A stretch of 64,000 nt of DNA from Agromyces fucosus (lineage in GTDB: Bacteria > Actinomycetota > Actinomycetes > Actinomycetales > Microbacteriaceae): assembly GCF_004134865.1 (NCBI RefSeq), contig NZ_SDPO01000001.1, positions 62,001-126,000 on the forward strand. The letters run 5' to 3'. Shown piece after piece: positions 35,807 through 45,069 of this stretch. Numbering within the stretch: position 1 is the stretch's first letter; every line of letters starts with the position of its first letter. A program made the translations under genes and the position numbers. Below the pieces are notes generated by a model. It searched no databases. It was not told where the DNA came from and saw only the letters and a program-made list of their open reading frames with translations.

Positions 35807-36390
35807 GCGCAGTGCAGGCCCAGTCCCTCCCCGCCCCCCGGCGGATCGATCACGAGCGCCCGCAGCGACGGCTCCGGCCGGCGCCCGAGCGGGCCGCCCG
35901 AGCGAAGCCGCGGCTCGCCTACGCCGTGATCGCTCTGGGCGGCGTCGCCGTCATCATCGTGGCCCAGCTGCTGCTCTCGATCGCGGTGACGCAGGGCGCG
36001 TACGAGATCGACGCCCTGCAGATGCAGCAGACCACGCTCACGCGTGACGAGCAGAAGCTCTCCGAAGACCTCGATCGCGTCGAGTCGCCCCAGTTCCTCG
36101 CCACGAAGGCGGAAGGACTCGGCATGGTTCCGAACTCGGACCCGGTCTATCTCCGGCTCTCCGACGGCGCGGTGCTCGGGCAGCCGACGGCGGCCGAGGG
36201 CGGCGCGGGGGCATCCGCGCCGCTCGTCCCGAATGCGCTGATCGACGGCGTGCCGCTCGGCGACGGACCGAAGGCGGGGGAGACTCCGCTCGAGGGGAGT
36301 CCCGGTCACTCCGGCGACGCAGCGACCAAGGCTCCTGCCGGGGCCCCGGCGCCCGTCGACGGCGGCCTGCCGACACCCGCCACGCACTGA
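35803..36390 (+). CDS. ftsL: FtsL-like division protein
   Basis: The 195-residue protein has a basic cytoplasmic N-terminus, one membrane helix at about residues 45-65 ([24 protein letters not shown]) and a periplasmic leucine-zipper-like segment ([44 protein letters not shown]). These fit FtsL, which with FtsQ and DivIC recruits FtsW/FtsI. A further ~75-residue Pro/Gly/Ala-rich tail is unlike E. coli FtsL. Assignment rests on topology and position between rsmH and ftsI. The start overlaps rsmH by four bases (GTGA). Confidence 0.82.
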   Translation: MSAVQAQSLPAPRRIDHERPQRRLRPAPERAARAKPRLAYAVIALGGVAVIIVAQLLLSIAVTQGAYEIDALQMQQTTLTRDEQKLSEDLDRVESPQFLATKAEGLGMVPNSDPVYLRLSDGAVLGQPTAAEGGAGASAPLVPNALIDGVPLGDGPKAGETPLEGSPGHSGDAATKAPAGAPAPVDGGLPTPATH

Positions 36391-36412
36391 CCGCTCGACC
36401 GCTCGACCGCTT
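36389..36412. repeat. 8-bp tandem repeat, three copies, before ftsI
   Basis: GACCGCTC, GACCGCTC and GACCGCTT run in tandem from the last bases of the ftsL stop codon into the 37-base gap before ftsI. A GCGAGGA ribosome site follows. Confidence 0.75.
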
Positions 36413-36427
36413 GCGAGGACCCACTCG

Positions 36428-38236
36428 ATGAACCGCACCAGCCGCCACCCGATGCGTCGGATCCTGCTCTCCGCCGCCGTGCTCGTGGCGTTGGTCGGCG
36501 TCTTCGTCGTGCGACTCGTCGACATTCAGATCGTGCGCGCGGCCGAGCTGAACGAACAGGCGCAGGAGGCGCGATCGCAGCCGGTCACCGTGTACGGAGC
36601 GCGAGGCGACATCGTCGACGCCAACGGCAAGGTGCTCGCCGACAGCGTGATGCGCTACGACATCGTGCTCTCGCCCAAGCAGGCCTCGAAGGCGGTCGTG
36701 GAACGCGAGGTCCCCGATCCGGCGGATCCCGAGAAGACGACGGACGTCGTCGTACCCCTTCCGGAACTCGCGGCCGAGCTCGGTGCCGTCGTCGGGCTGA
36801 CGGGCGACCAGGTGCAGGGGATCATCACGGCGGAGCTCGCCGAGGATCCGAACTCCGACTACGCCTACGTCGCCAAACTCGTCGACACGGAGACCTACGA
36901 GCGGGTGAAGGAGCTCGGCATCCCGTGGGTGTACGCCGACGAGCATCCGAGCCGCCGCTATCCGAACGGCGCGGTCGCGGGCAACCTCATCGGCTTCATG
37001 GACTCCGACGGAAACCCCGGCGCGGGGCTCGAGCTGGGCGAGGACGAGTGCCTGGCCGGCGAGAACGGCGAGGTCAGCTACCTGCACAGCCTGCAGGACT
37101 GGGTGAAGATCCCCGGCACCGAGATCGTGCACAAGCAGGCGCACGACGGCGGCACGCTGAACCTCACGATCGACACCGACCTCCAATGGGAGGTGCAGCG
37201 CATCGCCGAGGCGCAGCGTCAGGCGACCGGCGCAGACTGGGCGACCGTGACCGTGATGGAGGCGAAGACCGGACGGCTGCTGGCCGTGGCCGATGTGCCC
37301 ACGGTCGATCCGAACAATCCCTCGGCGATCGACGAGGACGATCGGGGATCGCGCTCGTTCACCGCCCCGTTCGAGCCGGGCTCGACGTTCAAGGCGCTCA
37401 CCGCGGCATCCGTGATCAATGCGGGCCTGGCCGATCCGTTCAGCAAGATCGTGGCGCCCTACCGGATCATCTTCCCGAACGGGGCCAACGTCAACGACAG
37501 CGCCCGTCATGACGACCAGCAGCTCACACTCACGGGCGTGCTCATCGAGTCCTCCAACACCGGCATGTCGCAGTTCGGCGAGCTCATGAGCGACCGGGCC
37601 CGCTACGACGACATGCTGAAGTTCGGCCTCGGTTCCGAGACCGAGGTCGGCTTCCCGGCCGAGGCCAGCGGCGACCTGCACGGCGACCCCGACGACGACT
37701 GGGACAACCAGACCAAGTACGCCACCATGTTCGGCCAGGGCCTGACCACCACCGCGGTGCAGATCGCGAGCGTCTACCAGACCATCGCGAACGGCGGCGT
37801 CCGGATGCCGGTCACCCTCGTCGACGGCTGCGAGAACGACGACGGCACGGAGACGACCCCGCCGACGCAGGGGGAGCAGGTGATCTCGGCGGAAGCCGCC
37901 GCCGAGACGAGCCAGATGCTCGAGCGCGTCTACCAGGACGCCTGGCTCTCCGACAAGTGGAACATCCCGGGGTACCGGGTCGCCGCGAAGACCGGAACCG
38001 CTCAGGTTCCCGACGGCGACGGCGGCTACCTGAAGGGCTACCTCGTCTCGGTGTCGGGCTTCGCCCCGGCCGACGATCCGCAGTTCGTCGTTTCGGTGAG
38101 CATCATGAATCCCGTTAAGATGAATTCGTCCGCCGCATCCGCTCCCGTCTTCCAAGAGGTGATGAGCCAGGTGCTGAAGAAGTACCGGACAGTTCCATCC
38201 GGCGCCCCGGCGCCCGAGCTGCCAGCTACCTGGTGA
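36428..38236 (+). CDS. ftsI: Septal penicillin-binding protein (FtsI/PBP3)
   Basis: The 602-residue class B transpeptidase cross-links septal peptidoglycan. It has one N-terminal membrane helix (residues ~11-30), the PBP dimer domain with GARGDIVDANGKVLA, and the transpeptidase domain with active-site Ser in GSTFKALT (SxxK), ESSNTGM (SxN) and AKTGTAQVP (KTG). The motifs are intact and the length is normal. It follows ftsL, with an 8-bp tandem repeat in the gap, and precedes murE by 13 bases. Confidence 0.95.
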   Translation: MNRTSRHPMRRILLSAAVLVALVGVFVVRLVDIQIVRAAELNEQAQEARSQPVTVYGARGDIVDANGKVLADSVMRYDIVLSPKQASKAVVEREVPDPADPEKTTDVVVPLPELAAELGAVVGLTGDQVQGIITAELAEDPNSDYAYVAKLVDTETYERVKELGIPWVYADEHPSRRYPNGAVAGNLIGFMDSDGNPGAGLELGEDECLAGENGEVSYLHSLQDWVKIPGTEIVHKQAHDGGTLNLTIDTDLQWEVQRIAEAQRQATGADWATVTVMEAKTGRLLAVADVPTVDPNNPSAIDEDDRGSRSFTAPFEPGSTFKALTAASVINAGLADPFSKIVAPYRIIFPNGANVNDSARHDDQQLTLTGVLIESSNTGMSQFGELMSDRARYDDMLKFGLGSETEVGFPAEASGDLHGDPDDDWDNQTKYATMFGQGLTTTAVQIASVYQTIANGGVRMPVTLVDGCENDDGTETTPPTQGEQVISAEAAAETSQMLERVYQDAWLSDKWNIPGYRVAAKTGTAQVPDGDGGYLKGYLVSVSGFAPADDPQFVVSVSIMNPVKMNSSAASAPVFQEVMSQVLKKYRTVPSGAPAPELPATW

Positions 38237-38249
38237 GAAAGTTGGGTTC

Positions 38250-39797
38250 GTGACCGGATCGCCTCTCACGGCTCTCCGGCCGAAGCACCCGAGTCCTCGA
38301 TCGCTTCCCGGCCTCGCCGAAGCGTTCGGATTCTCCGTGCTCGGCGAGATCGACGGTCTCGAGGTGACCGGCGCCGGCCTCTCCTCGAAGAGCGTGGAGC
38401 CCGGCGACCTCTACGTCGGAGTTCCCGGGCGCAACGCCCACGGCGCCGACTACGCCGCTGCGGCTCGTGATGCCGGCGCCGTCGCGCTGCTGACGGATCC
38501 CGCCGGAGCCGAGCGCGCCGCCGACGCTGGTCTGCCGATCCTCGTGACCGACGACGTGCGCGCCGCGCTCGGCGACGTCGCGGCCTGGATCCACGGCACC
38601 GCCGACAACCCCGCCACGATGTTCGCGGTCACCGGCACCAACGGCAAGACGAGCGTCGTGTACCTGCTCTACGGCATCCTCCGGCAGCTCGGCGTCGTCG
38701 CGGGTCTCACCTCGACCGCCGAGCGACGCATCGGCGACGAGGCCGTCACGAGTTCGCTGACGACCCCCGAGGCGAGCGAGCTGCACGCCCTGCTGGCGCG
38801 CATGCGAGAGGTCGACGTGAGCGCGGTCGGCATCGAGGTCTCGGCGCAGGCGCTCTCGCGCCACCGCGTCGACGGCCTCGTCTTCGATGTCGTCGGATTC
38901 ACGAACCTCACGCACGACCACCTCGACGACTACACGTCGATGGACGAGTACTTCGAGGCCAAGCGGGAACTGTTCCGGCCCGAGCGCGCGCGACGAGGCG
39001 TCGTCACGGTCGACTCCGAGTGGGGTCGCCGCCTCCTCGCCGAGTCCGGCATCCCGGTGACGACGCTCGCCTCGGTGGCGGGCGTCGACGCCGACTGGCG
39101 CATCACCGTGCTCGACGAGGGCGCCGACCACACCTCGTTCCTCCTCGAGGGCCCCGGTGGCCGGCGTCTCGAGACCCAGGTGCCGCTCCTCGGCTGGTAC
39201 ATGGCCGCGAACGCCGCACTCGCGATCGTCATGCTCGTCGAAGCCGGATACGACCTCGACCTCATCGCTGCGGCGCTCGAACGCGACGTCGGCGTCGACG
39301 CGTACATCCCCGGTCGGGCGGAACGCATCTCCGGCGATCGCGGCCCGGTCGTGTACATCGACTACGGCCACAGCCCCGACGCGTTCCTGCAGACGCTCGG
39401 CGCGATCCGTCGTGCGACCGACGGCCGCGTCGTGATGGTGTTCGGCGCCGACGGCGACCGCGACACGACGAAGCGCGCCGAGATGGGCGCCATCGCCGCA
39501 CGCGGCGCCGACGTGGTCGTCATCACGGACTTCCACCCGCGGTTCGAGGACCCGGCTGCGATTCGCGCCGCGCTCATCGCCGGTGCACGCGAGGCGGTCC
39601 CCGACCGCGAGATCCACGAGATCGCCGATCCACGCGAGGCGTTCCGCGCCGCGCTCTCCCTCGCCGGTGAAGGGGACGCGATCCTGTACGCCGGCCCGGG
39701 CCATGAGGACTACCACGAGGTGAAGGGCATCAAGATCGCGTACTCCGCCAGAGACGATTCCCGACAGGCGCTGCGCGACGCGGGGTGGCTCGCATGA
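38250..39797 (+). CDS. murE: UDP-MurNAc-tripeptide ligase MurE
   Basis: The 515-residue ligase adds the third amino acid to UDP-MurNAc-dipeptide in the cytoplasm. ATP site TGTNGKTSVVYLL, carbamoylated-Lys region YFEAKRELF, and C-terminal GADGDRDTTKR. The specificity motif is DNPR in meso-DAP enzymes; here the aligned block reads TDFHPRFEDP, so Asp-Asn is replaced by Phe-His. Microbacteriaceae often carry L-diaminobutyrate, Lys or Orn at this position in B-type peptidoglycan, so a non-DAP substrate is likely. The GTG start lies 13 bases after ftsI. The end overlaps murF (ATGA). Confidence 0.93.
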   Translation: MTGSPLTALRPKHPSPRSLPGLAEAFGFSVLGEIDGLEVTGAGLSSKSVEPGDLYVGVPGRNAHGADYAAAARDAGAVALLTDPAGAERAADAGLPILVTDDVRAALGDVAAWIHGTADNPATMFAVTGTNGKTSVVYLLYGILRQLGVVAGLTSTAERRIGDEAVTSSLTTPEASELHALLARMREVDVSAVGIEVSAQALSRHRVDGLVFDVVGFTNLTHDHLDDYTSMDEYFEAKRELFRPERARRGVVTVDSEWGRRLLAESGIPVTTLASVAGVDADWRITVLDEGADHTSFLLEGPGGRRLETQVPLLGWYMAANAALAIVMLVEAGYDLDLIAAALERDVGVDAYIPGRAERISGDRGPVVYIDYGHSPDAFLQTLGAIRRATDGRVVMVFGADGDRDTTKRAEMGAIAARGADVVVITDFHPRFEDPAAIRAALIAGAREAVPDREIHEIADPREAFRAALSLAGEGDAILYAGPGHEDYHEVKGIKIAYSARDDSRQALRDAGWLA

Positions 39798-41206
39798 TCG
39801 CACTGACCCTGGCCGAGATCGCCTCGGCCGTTGACGGCGTGCTCCGACTCGACGGCACCTCGGCGGCCCACGACACCGTCGTCGACGGTGCCGTGACGAC
39901 CGATTCCCGCGAGATCGAGCCCGGCGGCGTCTTCGTCGCCAAGCGCGGCGAGTTCGACGACGGCCACCGGTTCGCGCCCACTGCGAGCGAGCAGGGCGCC
40001 GCGCTCCTGATCGTCGAGCACCCCCTCGAACTGCCCGTTCCCCAGATCGTCGTCGCCGACTCGGTCGACGCCCTCGGCGCCCTCGCGACCGAGGTCGTGC
40101 GCCGGGTGCGCGCGCTCGGCCGACTGCGGATCGTGGGCGTCACCGGCTCCAACGGCAAGACGACGACCAAGAACCTCCTCCGCGCCGTGCTCGAACAGGT
40201 CGGTCCGACGGTCGCCGCACGCGCCTCGTTCAACAACGAGGTCGGCGCTCCGATCACGATGCTCGAGCTGACGAACGAGACCGAGTTCCTCGTCGCCGAG
40301 ATGGGCGCATCGGGCGTCGGCGAGATCGCACGGCTCGTGCGCATGGCCCGGCCCGATGTCGGCATCGTCCTGAAGGTGGGCCTCGCGCACGCCGGCGAGT
40401 TCGGCGGCATCGAGCAGACCGTGCGCGCCAAGTCCGAGATGGTCACCGACCTGCTCGAGACGGATGTCGCGGTGCTGAACGCCGACGACCCGCGCGTGGT
40501 GCCCATGGCCGGTCTCACGGCGGCGCGCGTCGTCTGGTTCGGATTCGGCGAGTCCGCCGAGGTGCGCGCCACCGACATCCGCGCCCACGCCAGGGGCACC
40601 GACTTCACCGTGACGATCCCCGGAGGCGAGACGGCGCACGTGCAGTTCGCGGTGCTGGGGGAGCATCACGTGATGAACGCACTCGCGGCCATCGCGACAT
40701 CCGTCGAACTCGGCGTGCCGCTCGCCCACACCGTCGCCGCACTCGAGCAGGTGACCCTCGCCGAGCGCTGGCGCATGCAGGTCATGGGTGGTCGCGACGG
40801 CGTCACGATCATCAACGACGCCTACAACGCGAGCCCCGACTCGATGTCGGCCGCGCTGAAGACGCTCGCCCAGGTGAAGAACCCCGAGGCGCGCACGATC
40901 GCGGTGCTCGGCGAGATGAGCGAGCTCGGCGAGTTCTCGGGCGAGGAGCACGATCGCATCGGCCTGCTCGCGGTGCGACTCGGCATCTCGCAGCTCGTCG
41001 TCGTGGGAGCGGGCGCTCGGCGCCTGCACATCACGGCGATCAACGAGGGCTCGTGGGACGGCGAATCAGCCTTCGTCGAGTCCGCAGACGAGGCGTTCGA
41101 CCTCGTCACGTCGTCCGTGCGCCCCGGTGACACGGTGTTGGTGAAATCGTCGAATTCGGCGGGTCTCCGCCTATTGGGCGACCGACTGGGAGAATGGTTC
41201 GCATGA
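39794..41206 (+). CDS. murF: UDP-MurNAc-tripeptide-D-Ala-D-Ala ligase MurF
   Basis: The 470-residue Mur ligase adds D-Ala-D-Ala to finish the stem pentapeptide precursor. It has the N-terminal substrate domain ([37 protein letters not shown]), ATP site [27 protein letters not shown], the ligase-family [10 protein letters not shown] and C-terminal [12 protein letters not shown] and LGEMSELG. The ATG at 39794 overlaps the murE stop by four bases, and the stop overlaps mraY in the same way. Confidence 0.95.
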   Translation: MIALTLAEIASAVDGVLRLDGTSAAHDTVVDGAVTTDSREIEPGGVFVAKRGEFDDGHRFAPTASEQGAALLIVEHPLELPVPQIVVADSVDALGALATEVVRRVRALGRLRIVGVTGSNGKTTTKNLLRAVLEQVGPTVAARASFNNEVGAPITMLELTNETEFLVAEMGASGVGEIARLVRMARPDVGIVLKVGLAHAGEFGGIEQTVRAKSEMVTDLLETDVAVLNADDPRVVPMAGLTAARVVWFGFGESAEVRATDIRAHARGTDFTVTIPGGETAHVQFAVLGEHHVMNALAAIATSVELGVPLAHTVAALEQVTLAERWRMQVMGGRDGVTIINDAYNASPDSMSAALKTLAQVKNPEARTIAVLGEMSELGEFSGEEHDRIGLLAVRLGISQLVVVGAGARRLHITAINEGSWDGESAFVESADEAFDLVTSSVRPGDTVLVKSSNSAGLRLLGDRLGEWFA

Positions 41207-42300
41207 GAGCGCTGCTGACCGCTGGGGCGTTGTCGCTCGCCTTCACGCTGTTCCTGACCCCGCTGTTCATCCGGCTGTTCACACGGCTCGGCTGGGGGCA
41301 GTTCATCCGCGACGACGGGCCGCAGAGCCATCACGTCAAGCGCGGAACGCCCACCATGGGCGGCATCATCTTCATCCTCGGCACCTTGTTCGGCTACTTC
41401 GTGGCGACGCTCCTCGTGAGCGACGAGAAACCGACGGCGTCGGGCCTGCTCGTGCTGTTCATGATGGTCGGCCTCGGCGTGGTCGGCTTCATCGACGACT
41501 TCCTGAAGACCCGTAAGAAGCAGAGCCTCGGGCTCGGCGGCTGGGCGAAGGTCGTCGGGCAGGTCATCATCGCCGGCGCGTTCGCCCTGCTCGCGATCCA
41601 GTGGCCGAACGATCGCGGGGTCACGCCCGCCGACACCAAGATCTCGTTCATCAGGGACCTCCCGCTCGACTTCATGGTCTTCGGCGCGGTCGTCGGCATC
41701 ATCCTCTACGTCGTCTGGATCTGCCTGCTCGCCGTCGGCACGTCGAACGCGGTGAACGTCACCGACGGACTCGACGGACTCGCGGGCGGCGCCTCGATCC
41801 TCGCGATCGGCTCGTTCGTCATCATCGGCTTCTGGCAGTTCAACCAGGCGTGCGGTTCGCCCGGACTGAACCCCGACGACCAGTACCGCTGCTACGACGT
41901 TCGCGACCCGCTCGACATCGCGATCGTCGCGACCGCGATCGTCGGCGGCCTCATCGGCTTCCTCTGGTGGAACACGAACCCGGCGAAGATCTACATGGGC
42001 GACACCGGTTCCCTGGCGCTCGGCGGCGCCCTCGCCGCCCTCGCGATCGTCAGCCGCACCGAACTGCTGCTGCTCCTCATCGGCGGCCTCTTCGTGATCG
42101 AGACCGGTTCGGTCATCGTGCAGCGCGCCTACTTCAAGCTCACCCGCGGCAAGCGCATCTTCCTCATGAGCCCGATCCACCATCACTTCGAGCTGAAGGG
42201 CTGGGCCGAGGTCACGATCGTCGTGCGCTTCTGGATCATCGGCGGACTCCTCGTTGCGGCCGGCGTCGGCGCGTTCTACTTCGAGTGGTTGCAGAGCTGA
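41203..42300 (+). CDS. mraY: Phospho-MurNAc-pentapeptide translocase MraY
   Basis: The 365-residue integral membrane enzyme transfers phospho-MurNAc-pentapeptide to undecaprenyl phosphate, making lipid I. About ten hydrophobic helices are visible, with [12 protein letters not shown] (N-terminal signature), GFIDDFLK (metal Asp pair), [30 protein letters not shown] and [12 protein letters not shown] (histidine motif). All catalytic blocks are present. It overlaps murF by four bases and murD by one (TGATG). Confidence 0.96.
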   Translation: MRALLTAGALSLAFTLFLTPLFIRLFTRLGWGQFIRDDGPQSHHVKRGTPTMGGIIFILGTLFGYFVATLLVSDEKPTASGLLVLFMMVGLGVVGFIDDFLKTRKKQSLGLGGWAKVVGQVIIAGAFALLAIQWPNDRGVTPADTKISFIRDLPLDFMVFGAVVGIILYVVWICLLAVGTSNAVNVTDGLDGLAGGASILAIGSFVIIGFWQFNQACGSPGLNPDDQYRCYDVRDPLDIAIVATAIVGGLIGFLWWNTNPAKIYMGDTGSLALGGALAALAIVSRTELLLLLIGGLFVIETGSVIVQRAYFKLTRGKRIFLMSPIHHHFELKGWAEVTIVVRFWIIGGLLVAAGVGAFYFEWLQS

Positions 42301-43841
42301 TGACGGATGCCGCTGCCGCCCTCTCCGATCGTCTCGATGCCCTGACCAGCTGGAATGCCGATTGGCGCGGCCTCCGCGTCGTCGTCATGGGTCTCGGCGT
42401 CACGGGGTTCGCCGTCGCCGACACCCTGACCGAACTGGGCGCCTCGGTGCTCGTCGCCGCGCCCGAGGTCGACGACGACCGTGCGCGGATCCTCGAGGTC
42501 ATCGGGGCCGGTCTGCTGCGGCATCCGCTCGACTCGGTGCCGGCCGAGGTCGTGGACTTCGCTCCCGAGCTCATCGTGGCCTCGCCCGGGTTCCATCCCG
42601 ATCACCCGGTGCTGGCATGGGCGGCCGAGTCATCGATCGCCGTCTGGGGCGACATCGAGCTCGCCTGGCGGGTGCGCGACAAGGTGAACACCGCCGAGTG
42701 GATCCTCGTCACGGGCACGAACGGCAAGACGACGACCGTGCAGATGGCGGCGACGTTCCTCGCGGCGAACGGCCTGCGCGCCGCGCCGTGCGGCAACATC
42801 GGCGTGCCGGTGCTCGACGCGGTGCGCGACCCCGGCGGGTTCGACGTGCTCGTCGTCGAGCTCTCGAGCTACCAGCTGCACCACCTCCCGAAGGCGGGGC
42901 CCGGCGCGCTGCACCCGTGGGCGAGCACCGTGCTGAACATCGCCGACGACCACCTCGACTGGCACGGCTCGTTCGAGGCGTACCGCGATGCCAAGGCGAC
43001 GGTCTACGAGAACACGAAGGTCGCGTGCGTGTTCAACCGCGCCGACGACGCGACGCGTCGCATGGTCGAAGACGCCGAGGTCGAGGAGGGCGCGCGCGCC
43101 ATCGGCTTCGGACTCGACGTGCCGGGGCCGAGCGACTTCGGCGTCGTCGAGGGCATCCTCTGCGATCGGGCGTTCCTCGACGACCGTCATTCCGCCGCTC
43201 TCGAGCTGATCACGCTCGACGAGCTCGAGCCGCGAGGGCTCACAGCACCGCACGTGGTGGCGAACATCCTCGCGGCCTCCGCGCTCGCGCGCTCGTTCGG
43301 CGTGCCCGTGGGCGTCATCCACGACGCGCTCGGCACGTTCCGTCTCGACGCGCACCGCATCGAGACGGTCGCCGTGTCCGGCGGTATCCGGTGGGTCGAT
43401 GACTCGAAGGCGACGAATCCGCACGCGGCCGAGGCCTCGCTGCGCGCCTTCGGCACGGTCGTGTGGATCGTGGGCGGACTCCTGAAGGGCGTCGACGCGG
43501 ATGCGCTCGTCGCGGCCCACGCCGCACGGCTCCGAGCCGCGATCGTGATCGGCGTCGACCGCGCAGCGCTCGTCGCGGCGTTCCGCCGACACGCGCCCGA
43601 GCTGCCGCTCTTCGAAGTCGTCACGGATGACACTGAGACGGTGATGCCCGACGCGGTCGCACTGGCCGCGGCGGTCGCTGAAGAGGGCGACACCGTACTC
43701 CTCGCGCCCGCTGCGGCGTCGATGGACCAGTTCGCCGACTACGGCGATCGCGGACGGCGGTTCCACGACGCAGTCGGATCGATGCTGGGAGGTGAGGCGG
43801 ATGGCGACTCCGCCCCGCGCGAACCGCAACCCGGAGCCTGA
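42300..43841 (+). CDS. murD: UDP-MurNAc-L-Ala (or Gly)-D-Glu ligase MurD
   Basis: The 513-residue ligase adds D-Glu to UDP-MurNAc carrying the first amino acid. It has the N-terminal Rossmann block VVVMGLGVTGFAVADTL, ATP site LVTGTNGKTTTVQMAA, ELSSYQLH, NIADDHLDWHGS, and C-terminal WVDDSKATNPHAAEASL. In B-type peptidoglycan the first residue is often Gly rather than Ala, so the natural acceptor may differ; this is not visible in the sequence. The ATG overlaps the mraY stop by one base. The frame extends far upstream only as an open shadow. Confidence 0.94.
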   Translation: MTDAAAALSDRLDALTSWNADWRGLRVVVMGLGVTGFAVADTLTELGASVLVAAPEVDDDRARILEVIGAGLLRHPLDSVPAEVVDFAPELIVASPGFHPDHPVLAWAAESSIAVWGDIELAWRVRDKVNTAEWILVTGTNGKTTTVQMAATFLAANGLRAAPCGNIGVPVLDAVRDPGGFDVLVVELSSYQLHHLPKAGPGALHPWASTVLNIADDHLDWHGSFEAYRDAKATVYENTKVACVFNRADDATRRMVEDAEVEEGARAIGFGLDVPGPSDFGVVEGILCDRAFLDDRHSAALELITLDELEPRGLTAPHVVANILAASALARSFGVPVGVIHDALGTFRLDAHRIETVAVSGGIRWVDDSKATNPHAAEASLRAFGTVVWIVGGLLKGVDADALVAAHAARLRAAIVIGVDRAALVAAFRRHAPELPLFEVVTDDTETVMPDAVALAAAVAEEGDTVLLAPAAASMDQFADYGDRGRRFHDAVGSMLGGEADGDSAPREPQPGA

Positions 43842-45069
43842 GCCCACCGGCGTCTCGGCCTCCAGGATCCGCCTCGGTCGTGTCTTCCGCGTCGAGTCGG
43901 CCGACTACTTCCTGCTGCTCGGCACGACGCTCTTCCTGGTCGTCTTCGGCCTCGTCATGGTGCTCTCCGCCTCCGTCGTGCAGTCGCACCTCGAAGACGA
44001 GAGCTTCTTCGCTCAGGCGCTGCGACAGGGCCTCTTCGCGGTGTTCGGCATCCCGATCATGCTCATCGCGAGCCGCATGCCCGAGAAGTTCTGGATGCGG
44101 CTCGCCTGGCCGACGCTCATCCTCGCGTGCGCCCTGCAGCTCCTCGTCGTCGCGACCCCGCTCGGCATCGAGGTCGGCGGCAACACGAACTGGATCCAGC
44201 TCGGCCCGATGCAGTTCCAGCCGTCGGAGCTCATCAAGGTCGCCCTCGTCATGTGGCTCGGCCTCATCGTGACCAAGAAGGAGGCGCTGCTCGGCGACTT
44301 CGTGCACGGCGTGCTGCCGATCGTGCTCGTCGGCGGCGGCGCCATCGGCCTCGTCCTCCTCGGCGGCGACCTCGGCACGGTCATGATCATGGGGTCGATG
44401 CTGCTCGGCGCCCTGTTCCTCATCGGCGTTCGCCTGCGGCTGCTGCTTCCTCCGATCTTCGCGGCCATCGTGCTGTTCGTGATCGTCGCGGTCTCCAGCG
44501 AGAACCGCATGCGGCGCATCACCTCCTTCCTCGACGCGAACTGCGAGAGCGGCGGCACGGGCGACGCGATCAGCGACTGCTGGCAGATCCAGCACGGGTC
44601 GTTCGCTCTCGCGAACGGCGGCATCTTCGGCGTGGGCCTCGGCAACTCCGCTGCGAAATGGTCGTGGCTGCCCGCGGCCGACAACGACTTCATCTTCGCG
44701 ATCATCGGCGAGGAACTCGGACTGATCGGCGCGATCGTGATCATCGCGATGTTCGTCGTGCTCGCCGTCGCGCTCGGCCGCGTGCTCCGCGGGGCGCGCA
44801 CGCCGTTCGGTCGCGCGGCCTCCGCCGCGGTGCTCGTGTGGATCATCGGCCAGGCGTGTGTCAATATCGGTGTCGTGCTCGGCGTCTTCCCTGTTCTCGG
44901 TGTGCCGTTGCCGCTCGTCTCCGCGGGTGGCACGGCGCTGCTCACCACGCTCTTCGCGATCGGCATCGTGTTGTCGGTCGCGCGCGACCCGGAGGCCCCG
45001 GCGCGGGCCGCCGCCCGGGCCGCAGCCCGCAAGAGCGGCCGCCCGGCGGCATCGCGGACCGCCCGATGA
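43801..45069 (+). CDS. ftsW: Septal peptidoglycan glycosyltransferase FtsW
   Basis: The 422-residue SEDS-family membrane enzyme polymerises lipid II at the septum with FtsI. Roughly ten helices and the SEDS blocks LGGNTNWIQLGPMQFQPSELIK, LGGDLGTVMI, GVGLGNSAAKW, NDFIFAIIGEELG and PLPLVSAGGTAL are visible. A cysteine pair lies in the large loop (ANCESGG...SDCWQIQ). The C-terminal tail is Ala/Arg-rich. The ATG at 43801 follows GGGAGGTGAGG and overlaps murD by 41 bases; GTG 43792 lies within that ribosome site and is less likely. Confidence 0.95.
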   Translation: MATPPRANRNPEPEPTGVSASRIRLGRVFRVESADYFLLLGTTLFLVVFGLVMVLSASVVQSHLEDESFFAQALRQGLFAVFGIPIMLIASRMPEKFWMRLAWPTLILACALQLLVVATPLGIEVGGNTNWIQLGPMQFQPSELIKVALVMWLGLIVTKKEALLGDFVHGVLPIVLVGGGAIGLVLLGGDLGTVMIMGSMLLGALFLIGVRLRLLLPPIFAAIVLFVIVAVSSENRMRRITSFLDANCESGGTGDAISDCWQIQHGSFALANGGIFGVGLGNSAAKWSWLPAADNDFIFAIIGEELGLIGAIVIIAMFVVLAVALGRVLRGARTPFGRAASAAVLVWIIGQACVNIGVVLGVFPVLGVPLPLVSAGGTALLTTLFAIGIVLSVARDPEAPARAAARAAARKSGRPAASRTAR

